Source: an uncultured Mollicutes bacterium
GTDB taxonomy: Bacteria > Bacillota_I > Bacilli_A > RFN20 > CAG-288
Length of the DNA stretch: 13,496 nucleotides
Assembly (NCBI GenBank): GCA_900549915.1
Contig: URQF01000027.1
Coordinates: forward strand, 1 to 13,496
Direction of reading: 5' to 3'
Made by a program: the position numbers and the translations under genes. How positions within the stretch are numbered: position 1 is the stretch's first letter; every line of letters starts with the position of its first letter. Shown piece after piece: positions 1-5,594 of the stretch. Under the pieces are notes generated by a model that was given only the letters and a program-made list of their open reading frames with translations, did no database searches and was not told where the DNA came from.

Positions 1-52
1 TTTTTACGGCAAGTTGCTTGTATCTTTTAATTTTATCGCTATTTGTGCTCAT
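1..52 (-). CDS. 5' end of an unidentified gene (leaves the window)
   Basis: An ATG at 52-50 is preceded by a strong ribosome binding site (AGGAG at 62-58, five bases before the ATG). The reading frame then stays open to the window edge and encodes MSTNSDKIKRYKQLAVK. Only 17 complete codons are visible, rich in Lys, Ser and Asn, so no family can be assigned. The gene begins 13 bases after the stop codon of the SUFU-domain gene on the same strand, and no terminator lies between them. The two are therefore probably co-transcribed, with this gene second. If the SUFU protein is an immunity protein, this neighbour could belong to the same locus, but that is inference only. Confidence 0.6.
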   Translation of the reverse strand, partial: MSTNSDKIKRYKQLAVK

Positions 53-65
53 CTTGTCTCCTATT

Positions 66-773
66 TTATAACGTTGCAAACGGTTTGGACGATATAAGTT
101 TGTAATCGTCGTCGTGCGTATAGAACTGCTCCATAAGCCAATAAATACCGTTGGCTTTCTTTCTGAGTTTCTTTGTAAGCAACTCTCTCGTGATCGGCAT
201 TACCTGAAATATACTTATGAATTTATTTTTGGAAACAAAGCACTTAACTACGCTTGGAGACTTAAATATTTCTGGGAGCAATAATACAGTTCCGCAGTAT
301 TTGCCTTTGATTTGCATATCGATGGTATCGGAAACCGTAATATTTTCTTTCGCATTAAATGCGTATTCAGCTGTAGCCCAGAGTAATGAATTCAATGATA
401 GCCATTCAGTTTTCTCTTGGCTTATTTCGACTTCGGGATCGATAAGCATCATGTATTCGTTGCGTTGATTTGCCTTTCTTCCCCACCCAATATCACGTTC
501 AGGCATTAGGTAGTCGCTAGCACCAATCGTGCATAGTTTCCAGAATGGCATATCTTTTGAGGGCTCAAATACAAGAGTAGTAATTGGCTTCATTTCATTG
601 GATAGAACATTCTTTTTAAGTCTCAAGCAAAAAACAGGCTTTTGCTTAAAAGTCTCAACATAATGGTCATATAATTTTTGTTGCTTCCTGTTACTTGCTT
701 TATAAGCAAATTCTTTTTCATCTAATTCTGGCAAACCAATCACTCCTGTATAGCATTCTAAATATAATGCCAT
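66..773 (-). CDS. Suppressor of fused (SUFU) domain protein
   Basis: This 235-residue cytosolic protein has no signal peptide or membrane segment. Residues 75-135 look like the bacterial SUFU domain: the TIGASDYLMPE segment (82-92), then NEYMMLIDPE (105-114), an EWL segment (123-125) and the Leu/Trp/Ala-rich helix LLWATAEYAF (130-139). It continues with a 'TVSDTIDM' strand and a C-terminal IFQVMPIT..E segment (189-197). Bacterial SUFU-superfamily proteins are known mainly as immunity proteins or accessory factors in polymorphic toxin loci; that role here is inference, since no toxin gene is visible. The ATG at 773 has no ribosome binding site, whereas a TTG at 734 has AGGAG eight bases upstream, so the true protein may start 13 residues later without loss of the domain. 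The gene follows tRNA-Leu on the same strand, and a further gene begins 13 bases downstream. Confidence 0.7.
   Translation of the reverse strand: MALYLECYTGVIGLPELDEKEFAYKASNRKQQKLYDHYVETFKQKPVFCLRLKKNVLSNEMKPITTLVFEPSKDMPFWKLCTIGASDYLMPERDIGWGRKANQRNEYMMLIDPEVEISQEKTEWLSLNSLLWATAEYAFNAKENITVSDTIDMQIKGKYCGTVLLLPEIFKSPSVVKCFVSKNKFISIFQVMPITRELLTKKLRKKANGIYWLMEQFYTHDDDYKLISSKPFATL
732..747 (-). promoter_or_regulatory. Ribosome binding site and alternative TTG start of the SUFU gene
   Basis: On the minus strand, AGGAG (747-743) is followed by eight bases and an in-frame TTG (734-732). The annotated upstream ATG (773-771) lacks any purine-rich site and lies only 10 bases after a T-tract. Reading begins with PELDEKEF after this start. 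A good -10 (TATACT) sits just before the ATG, so either the mRNA is leaderless from 773 or it starts near 773 and is translated from 734. Confidence 0.4.
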
Positions 774-782
774 TTCAAGTAT

Positions 783-818
783 AAAAAAAGGCTTGATACG
801 CTATTTACTTTGTATCAA
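783..818 (-). terminator. Terminator of tRNA-Leu
   Basis: On the minus strand a 7-bp stem TTGATAC/GTATCAA (818-812 with 799-793) with a 12-base loop is followed by GCC and seven T (789-783). It begins about 17 bases after the tRNA CCA end and finishes 9 bases before the ATG of the SUFU gene. It should therefore separate the tRNA transcript from the SUFU gene. Confidence 0.65.
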
Positions 819-834
819 ATCTATATTTACTTAT

Positions 835-920
835 TGGTGCCGGCGGTGGGAGTCGAACCCACACGCCATCACTGGCATTGGATTTTGAGTCCAACGCGGC
901 TGCCATTACGCCACGCCGGC
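835..920 (-). tRNA. tRNA-Leu (anticodon CAA, codon TTG)
   Basis: The minus strand folds as a complete class II tRNA. The acceptor stem is GCCGGCG/CGCCGGC, with discriminator A and an encoded CCA at 837-835. The anticodon stem TTGGA/TCCAA encloses the loop CTCAAAA, giving anticodon CAA. A long variable arm with the stem GCCA/TGGC is as expected for Leu. The T arm is GTGGG-TTCGACT-CCCAC. A promoter lies upstream and a terminator downstream, so it is transcribed on its own. Confidence 0.95.
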
Positions 921-929
921 AACAGATAA

Positions 930-958
930 ATTATAACTGATTATCTGGAATATGGAAA
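930..958 (-). promoter_or_regulatory. Promoter of tRNA-Leu
   Basis: On the minus strand, TTTCCA (958-953) and a perfect -10 TATAAT (935-930) are separated by 17 bases. Transcription would start about 2-4 bases before the tRNA 5' end at 920. Confidence 0.6.
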
Positions 959-1004
959 GCCAAAATTCGGTTTACAGAATAAAAATATATCAGAATGGAT
1001 AAAT

Positions 1005-1232
1005 TTATTCGATTCCTCCCGTGATGTCATAGACATCTTGGTTTCCTTTCCTGGGGAGAATTTCAAGATTCGGATATCGGTTCTGTGTTTCTTCTGTTAT
1101 CTCATCTACAAAACTGTCTGGGACATTTTTTCCCGGTGAAAAAGTAGAGCCTTTCTTTTTAAATCCTTTTCTAGTAAAAGCGGGAATCCAAAAATGTCTG
1201 ACCTTTTTTATCTGTATTGTATATAGTTGGAC
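1005..1232 (-). pseudogene. Gene remnant: 75-codon open segment without a start codon
   Basis: One minus-strand frame stays open for 75 codons between a TAA at 1235-1233 and a TAA at 1007-1005. The translation looks protein-like: it contains RHFWIPAFTRKGFKKKG, then SPGKNVPDSFVDEITEET, and ends in QDVYDITGGIE. No ATG, GTG or TTG exists in this frame and there is no usable ribosome binding site, so it cannot be translated as it stands. Its open 5' edge nearly abuts the terminator of the upstream membrane-protein gene. The simplest reading is a C-terminal fragment whose 5' part has been deleted; a non-standard start or chance are alternatives. I do not recognise the family. It fills most of the 358-base gap between tRNA-Leu and the next gene. 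Confidence 0.4.
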
Positions 1233-1244
1233 TTAGTGTATAGA

Positions 1245-1272
1245 AAAAAAGGCCTTTTGGGAGGCCTTTTTT
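1245..1272. terminator. Bidirectional terminator after the small membrane protein gene
   Basis: An 11-bp inverted repeat AAAAAAGGCCT (1245-1255) / AGGCCTTTTTT (1262-1272) with a six-base loop has a T-tract on both strands. On the minus strand it lies six bases past the stop codon of the gene at 1279-1728. Confidence 0.85.
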
Positions 1273-1278
1273 GAGTGT

Positions 1279-1728
1279 TTAATCGATTTCCCCTTTTTCT
1301 TTTGCGATGATGATACGGTCAAAAGGAGAGAAGATAGCATAATAAGCAGGGATGGCAAGCATGATGACCCAGTATGGATTCCAAAGTCCAAAGTAAACAC
1401 CAATGAAGAGGAAGGCAAAGAGGCTGATTGCCCAGATTGGAAACTGACAGAAACGTTTCCGGACAATGGCATGCCTGATTCCGGAAGGTATAAAAGCTAA
1501 AAAGATAATTGGCCAGAAGACTGCCCAGGAACTAAGTCCGGATGGGAAGTTGCTTTTTGCTAACACAAGGCTTAGCGTAATATAAATGACGATAGCAAGA
1601 CCGGTCCTTGAAGATGTCCTTACGCTTTCAATGAGATCATATTTTTTTCTCTTTTTTGCTTTGTCGCTGATTTGCTTTGCGCTGCTCTTTGAGACACGGA
1701 TTCCATCCTGATCAATATTAATATCCAT
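1279..1728 (-). CDS. Small four-helix membrane protein, unknown function
   Basis: The protein has 149 residues. A polar, Lys-rich N-terminus of about 40 residues (AKQISDKAKKRKKYDLIESV) precedes four hydrophobic segments at about 42-58, 67-84, 96-114 and 118-134. A short charged tail ending KEKGEID follows. Both ends should face the cytoplasm by the positive-inside rule. I do not recognise a family; the length and pattern resemble many small integral-membrane proteins encoded beside ABC transporters in Bacillota. The start is well supported by GTAGGAG eight bases upstream of the ATG and a perfect TATAAT at 1762-1757. The gene is divergent from the ABC exporter operon, and the two -10 hexamers overlap on opposite strands, so the promoters probably compete or are co-regulated. 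A strong terminator follows the stop codon. Confidence 0.8.
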   Translation of the reverse strand: MDINIDQDGIRVSKSSAKQISDKAKKRKKYDLIESVRTSSRTGLAIVIYITLSLVLAKSNFPSGLSSWAVFWPIIFLAFIPSGIRHAIVRKRFCQFPIWAISLFAFLFIGVYFGLWNPYWVIMLAIPAYYAIFSPFDRIIIAKEKGEID

Positions 1729-1756
1729 AAATGCTACTCCTACTTTCTATGGAATC

Positions 1757-1764
1757 ATTATAAT
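1757..1764. promoter_or_regulatory. Overlapping divergent -10 elements
   Basis: The palindrome ATTATAAT carries TATAAT on the plus strand (1759-1764, toward the ABC operon) and TATAAT on the minus strand (1762-1757, toward the small membrane protein gene). Neither has a good -35 at 17 bases. Predicted start sites would give leaders of only about 20 bases, each holding the visible ribosome binding site. RNA polymerase could occupy only one direction at a time. Confidence 0.5.
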
Positions 1765-1791
1765 AAATCAATAGTGCGGAGGCTATCCTTT

Positions 1792-3546
1792 ATGAAAAAT
1801 GCCACCATTAAGATTCCAAAGAACCCAGAAAAGCTTTCTTCGTTTTTCTGCCTCCGATGGGCGGTGCTAGTACTGATTACGATTACTGGTATCAGGTACA
1901 ATGTCGGAATGCTTGCCAATCCGATTTTCTTAGGCAGACTCATTGACGGAATCGAATCCAAGGATAGTACAAGGAAATCCATCGGATTTTTATTGATTTC
2001 CTATGTTTCTGCCATTTTGTTGATTCAGCTAGCACGTGCCTTGAAACGATATTATGTGCGCCGTTTTGCGTTTGAGACGATTGCATCAAGGCGTGCCTGT
2101 ATCTTTAATACCTTAAGGCATAAGACGACCAAGGAACTTGAGAAGGAGGACATTGGCATTCTTTCTTCTCAGAGGATGGGAGATGTTTCTAAGGCAGTAG
2201 AAGGCAGGCGGAAGGTGACAACGGAAATTTTTGATACGGTTGTCCTTTTCTTTGCCTATATTGTTTATTTGTTTTTGTTTGATTATAAGATTACTCTGCT
2301 TTCCTTGATTTCCATTGTTTTTGCTGTGCTTGCTTCTTTCCTATTTCGAAAAATCATTTATAAGGCAAGTGATAAGTCGAGAAAAGAAAACGCAATCTTG
2401 AATCAGCTGACCTATGATTATTCGGATAATGCTCTTCTTTATCGGATTTATGGAAGGGATAAGAAAAACGAAGAGAATTACGATAAGCAGCTTGGTCTCT
2501 ATGAGAGAGCATCCCGAACAGCACAAGTCTTATCGGACGTTGCTCTTCCTATCAGTCAGAGGATTGGATTACTTGGACTTCTACCTCTTAGGTATAGGGG
2601 AACAGGCTATGTCAGGCAAAGTAAGACGCTTCCGCCCTATGTTATCGGTACAAGCGAAAACTATTGGACCATTGGTGTTTTCACCACCTATCTTGAGACC
2701 TTTGTGCTTCTGAGCAAGAAAGCTTGTCATACAGCAAAGCTTTTTTCTTCTAGGGAAAGCGGACTTGCCTCCTATCGGCGGATTATTCCTCTTAGGAAGA
2801 AGATAACTCCCTATACTGAAATAGATGCACAGAAAGGTTCGGTTGTTCTGTCATTTAAAGACTTTACTTTGAAGAGCGAAGATAAGATCAGGATCAAGAA
2901 CCTGAACCTGACTTTGAAGGATGGTGAAAAACTCGGAATCACAGGCCCGATTGCAAGCGGAAAGACTCTTTTAAGGAAGGCGATATTAAAAGAAATTCCT
3001 TATGAGGGGTCTTTGACAATCAATGGCAAGGAAGTATCTAGAAGGACACGAGAGGAGCTTTCTTCTTATCTTGTTTATAGGGGACACCAAGCAAATCTGT
3101 TTACCGATACGATTCAGAATAATATTGCCTTTGGCGATGACAAAGATGTTATGCCATACCTTGAAAAAGTGGACTTCATGGAAGACAGGAACATGAGGAA
3201 TGAAAAGGAAAATACGATTGTCGGAAACCGAGGAATCAAGCTTTCTGGCGGACAGCAGGAACGTCTTAGTCTGGCGAGAGCCTTTTATCATCAAAAGAAA
3301 ATCAGGATTCTGGATGATCCTTTCAATAGGGTGGACCTTTCCACAGAAAATACAATCTTAAAGAATCTGGAAAAGGAAAGGAGTGCATCCCTAGTATTGC
3401 TGATTTCTCATCGCTTAGATAACTTCAGCCAGATGGATAAGATTCTTCTCCTTCATGGGGATGGAGAGTATGAAATCGGAAAGGAAGAAGACAGGAAAAA
3501 TTCTTCTCTTTACTGTTCTTTGAAACAGAAAGGAGACAATAAATGA
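1792..3546 (+). CDS. ABC exporter half-transporter, degenerate-site subunit
   Basis: This 584-residue protein is a type IV (ABCB-like) half-transporter: membrane domain, then ATPase domain. Hydrophobic segments lie at about 22-45, 64-83, 148-166 and 168-186, with weaker helices at 257-267 and 293-308. The ATPase domain has Walker A GPIASGKT (385-392), a Q-loop Gln (433), a canonical LSGGQ signature (484-488), Walker B ending ILDD (506-509) and the switch His in ISHR (540). The residue after the Walker B Asp is Asp, not the catalytic Glu, the hallmark of the degenerate subunit in heterodimeric exporters such as BmrC/BmrD, LmrC/LmrD and TM287/TM288. The partner is the next gene, whose ATG overlaps this stop codon by ATGA. 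The ATG at 1792 was chosen because GGAGG lies nine bases upstream; an in-frame GTG at 1774 has no such site. The substrate cannot be told from sequence; drugs, lipids or peptides are possible. Confidence 0.9.
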   Translation: MKNATIKIPKNPEKLSSFFCLRWAVLVLITITGIRYNVGMLANPIFLGRLIDGIESKDSTRKSIGFLLISYVSAILLIQLARALKRYYVRRFAFETIASRRACIFNTLRHKTTKELEKEDIGILSSQRMGDVSKAVEGRRKVTTEIFDTVVLFFAYIVYLFLFDYKITLLSLISIVFAVLASFLFRKIIYKASDKSRKENAILNQLTYDYSDNALLYRIYGRDKKNEENYDKQLGLYERASRTAQVLSDVALPISQRIGLLGLLPLRYRGTGYVRQSKTLPPYVIGTSENYWTIGVFTTYLETFVLLSKKACHTAKLFSSRESGLASYRRIIPLRKKITPYTEIDAQKGSVVLSFKDFTLKSEDKIRIKNLNLTLKDGEKLGITGPIASGKTLLRKAILKEIPYEGSLTINGKEVSRRTREELSSYLVYRGHQANLFTDTIQNNIAFGDDKDVMPYLEKVDFMEDRNMRNEKENTIVGNRGIKLSGGQQERLSLARAFYHQKKIRILDDPFNRVDLSTENTILKNLEKERSASLVLLISHRLDNFSQMDKILLLHGDGEYEIGKEEDRKNSSLYCSLKQKGDNK

Positions 3547-5261
3547 AAAAGCAGACCTTTCTATCTTATAGGAAATGTTTTTCTAAGAATCATATTTTCC
3601 TTACTGCTTTCCTTATTCTGACAATGGTCCTATCTTCTTTGTCTTCTTTGGTCCCGCCTTTGATTCTTCAACGCTTGATTGATGATGTTCTTCAAAGAGG
3701 ACTTTCTTTCCAGAGGGACCAAGGAAAACTATGGATTTATTCGGTCCTATACTTGCTTTCCTATTTGCTGATCTCTGTTTTTGATATTCTCAACAGCATC
3801 AGGATTGACACACTGGGAGCCAAATTGATTCATTCTTTTCGTAGGGATAGGAGGAAAAAGATGCATTCTCTTCCTTCTTCTTATTTCCGGCACCATGGTT
3901 CTGGAAGCCTTTCTAGTCGGATTAGGGATGATGTGGCTTCGGTTGAGACCTTATTCACAGATGGAATCGTCTCCCTTATTGTCTCTGCATTAAAGATAGT
4001 TTCCATCCTTGTCTCTGTCTTTGTCTTTAGCTGGCTTCTCGGACTTAGGCTTCTTTTCGTAGTACCGATTGTTTTCTTTATCACTCTCTTCTTCCGTAAA
4101 CGGATGCTGAAGCAACAGGTTGCTGTCCGTAAAAAGGAAAACCAGCTTTCCAATACCTTGAGTGAAAGCCTCTCTTCTTTTGAAACGATTGAGAATCTCA
4201 ATAAAGAAGGATACCAACAGGAAAGATTTGAATGGATTCTGAAGGAAAACAGGAAGCTAAGAGATAAGAGTGCCATTTACGATGCCGTTTTCTCTCCTAT
4301 TATCAGGGCGCTAAGAGCAGCTAGGATTTCTCTTGTGACTTTGCTTGTCTTTTATTATCGTGGCAGTACAGATGGGATTTTGGGACTGTCCGTTGGTACT
4401 TTTGCTGCTGCTCTTTCCAGGATTTCGAACCTTTTTCAGCCGATTCAGGACCTCGGTCAGGAAATCCAGGTCATGCAGGAAGGAACCTCTGGTGTGAAAC
4501 GGGCAATGGAGTTTAGGAATCTAGAAGAAAAATGTCCTGTCAAGAAAGGCAGGAAGCTGGAAGATATCATTAAGGATGAGAAAGAACTCTCTCTTTCTGC
4601 CCATGATCTTTCCTTCCATTATTCCGACAGCGATGAACTTCTCCTTAAGAATGTCAGCTTTACTCTCAACTATAGAGATAAAGTCCTTCTGCTTGGTCGT
4701 ACAGGAGCTGGTAAGACAACTCTTTTCCGTAGGCTGCTTGGCATGGAATATCCGACAGGAGGTGAATTGCTCCTAAATGGAATTCCAAGGTCTGAAATAC
4801 CAGATCAAATCAAAAAGAAAATCTTTGGATATGTCAGCCAGGGATTTAAGCCCATCAATGGAACTATTCTTGAACAAATCACTTTACGGGATTCTTCCAT
4901 CACGTTGGAACAGGCCAGAAAAGCCAGGAAGGATAGTTTCTTGGATGACTATGTCAGGAACCATATAAAAGGAGGCTACTTGGCTAAGTTTCAAACAGGC
5001 GATTTCTCACAAGGGCAGCTTGAACTTCTGAATCTAGCAAGAGCTCTTGTCAACGAACCAAAAATCCTGCTTCTTGATGAGCTTTCCAGCAATATTGATA
5101 CAGCTACAGAACAAAAACTATTATCTGCTTTGGCAAAAGCCGGGGAAGACAGAAGGAGGATCTCTATCACTCATCGGCTATCGAATAAAATATCTTTCAA
5201 TCGCGCATTCGAAGTTGAGAACCAAGGCGTGAAGGAAATCCTTATATCCGATCTGAAATAG
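3543..5261 (+). CDS. ABC exporter half-transporter, catalytic-site partner
   Basis: This 572-residue half-transporter is the partner of the preceding gene. The membrane domain has about six helices (roughly 17-42, 64-85, 138-160, 163-183, 253-271 and 278-298). The ATPase domain has an A-loop Tyr (360), Walker A GRTGAGKT (385-392), a Q-loop Gln (433), Walker B ILLLDE (508-513) with the catalytic Glu present, and the switch His in ITHR (544). Its signature is FSQGQ (488-492) instead of LSGGQ. In a heterodimer this deviant signature faces the Walker motifs of the first subunit, which lack the Glu, forming one degenerate site. The canonical site combines this subunit's Glu with the first subunit's LSGGQ. 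Translation is coupled: AGGAG lies seven bases before the ATG, and ATGA overlaps the upstream stop. A terminator follows directly. Confidence 0.92.
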   Translation: MKKQTFLSYRKCFSKNHIFLTAFLILTMVLSSLSSLVPPLILQRLIDDVLQRGLSFQRDQGKLWIYSVLYLLSYLLISVFDILNSIRIDTLGAKLIHSFRRDRRKKMHSLPSSYFRHHGSGSLSSRIRDDVASVETLFTDGIVSLIVSALKIVSILVSVFVFSWLLGLRLLFVVPIVFFITLFFRKRMLKQQVAVRKKENQLSNTLSESLSSFETIENLNKEGYQQERFEWILKENRKLRDKSAIYDAVFSPIIRALRAARISLVTLLVFYYRGSTDGILGLSVGTFAAALSRISNLFQPIQDLGQEIQVMQEGTSGVKRAMEFRNLEEKCPVKKGRKLEDIIKDEKELSLSAHDLSFHYSDSDELLLKNVSFTLNYRDKVLLLGRTGAGKTTLFRRLLGMEYPTGGELLLNGIPRSEIPDQIKKKIFGYVSQGFKPINGTILEQITLRDSSITLEQARKARKDSFLDDYVRNHIKGGYLAKFQTGDFSQGQLELLNLARALVNEPKILLLDELSSNIDTATEQKLLSALAKAGEDRRRISITHRLSNKISFNRAFEVENQGVKEILISDLK

Positions 5262-5262
5262 C

Positions 5263-5292
5263 AAAAAAGGAGTCCTTGAAGGACTCCCTTTT
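5263..5292. terminator. Bidirectional terminator between the ABC operon and tRNA-Pro
   Basis: The stem GGAGTCC (5269-5275) / GGACTCC (5281-5287) with loop TTGAA is flanked by six A and by CTTTT. It begins just after the ABC operon stop codon, and on the minus strand it lies 8 bases past the tRNA-Pro CCA end. It can serve both convergent transcripts. Confidence 0.85.
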
Positions 5293-5300
5293 AGTTTTAA

Positions 5301-5377
5301 TGGTTGAAGCGATGGGATTTGAACCCATGACCTCTTGGTCCCGAACCAAGCGTGCTACCAAGCTGCACCACGCCTCA
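5301..5377 (-). tRNA. tRNA-Pro (anticodon CGG, codon CCG)
   Basis: The minus strand gives a complete 77-base tRNA. The acceptor stem is TGAGGCG/CGCTTCA with one G-U pair, followed by discriminator A and an encoded CCA (5303-5301). The D stem is GTGC/GCAC. The anticodon stem CTTGG/CCAAG has loop TTCGGGA, giving anticodon CGG. The T arm is ATGGG-TTCAAAT-CCCAT. CGG reads only CCG, so a separate tRNA-Pro(TGG) must exist elsewhere. Confidence 0.95.
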
Positions 5378-5391
5378 ATATCAGCTTAAAA

Positions 5392-5420
5392 ATTATACTC
5401 AGTTGAAAACAGGAATGCAA
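5392..5420 (-). promoter_or_regulatory. Promoter of tRNA-Pro
   Basis: On the minus strand, TTGCAT (5420-5415) and a perfect TATAAT (5397-5392) are 17 bases apart. Transcription would start close to 5385, a few bases before the tRNA 5' end at 5377. Confidence 0.6.
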
Positions 5421-5468
5421 GATATTTTTCATGTCGTAATAAAAGAATAGATATGATAGCCTCTCACT

Positions 5469-5482
5469 GGAAACCGCTTACA
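5469..5482. promoter_or_regulatory. cre-like / LacI-family operator upstream of lipoprotein A
   Basis: GGAAACCGCTTACA matches the catabolite-responsive element consensus TGWAANCGNTNWCA (CcpA) at all fixed positions except the first base. It lies 112 bases before the ATG of the first lipoprotein gene. A possible -10, TATGAT (5452-5457), lies just upstream; if that is the promoter, the site covers the start of transcription, a repressing position. A related element lies at almost the same distance before the second lipoprotein gene. A LacI-family regulator other than CcpA is equally possible. Confidence 0.5.
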
Positions 5483-5510
5483 TAGCTATTTCTGTTATTC
5501 CTTATTGTTT

Positions 5511-5539
5511 TTGTCAAAATCAGAGCGGTAGTTTGAAAT
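5511..5539 (+). promoter_or_regulatory. Candidate promoter of lipoprotein A
   Basis: TTGTCA (5511-5516) and TGAAAT (5534-5539) are 17 bases apart, matching the -35 at five of six and the -10 at four of six positions. If used, the mRNA leader is about 50 bases and the cre-like operator lies upstream of the promoter. The competing candidate is the TATGAT at 5452-5457. Confidence 0.3.
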
Positions 5540-5594
5540 AAAATAAATCCGTGCGTTATTTGTCTCATAAAACGCAGAAAGAGAAAGATTAAAA

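Noticed and set aside
70..90. Palindrome TTGCAAACGGTTTGG resembling a cre site
   Set aside because: It lies inside the 3' coding part of the SUFU gene and departs from the consensus at several fixed positions.
217..468. 83-codon plus-strand open frame opposite the SUFU gene
   Set aside because: No ribosome binding site, and the opposite strand carries the SUFU motifs.
1774..1791. GTG at 1774 as start of the first ABC gene
   Set aside because: The ATG at 1792 has GGAGG at suitable spacing; the GTG would lie on top of that site and lacks its own.
2414..2713. 99-codon frame overlapping the first ABC gene, considered as evidence of a frameshift near TM5
   Set aside because: The main frame remains open and keeps ABC features on both sides; the alternative frame shows no better transporter-like sequence.
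3881..4276. 131-codon minus-strand open frame inside the second ABC gene
   Set aside because: The overlapping plus-strand frame encodes the conserved ABC membrane domain; this is a shadow.
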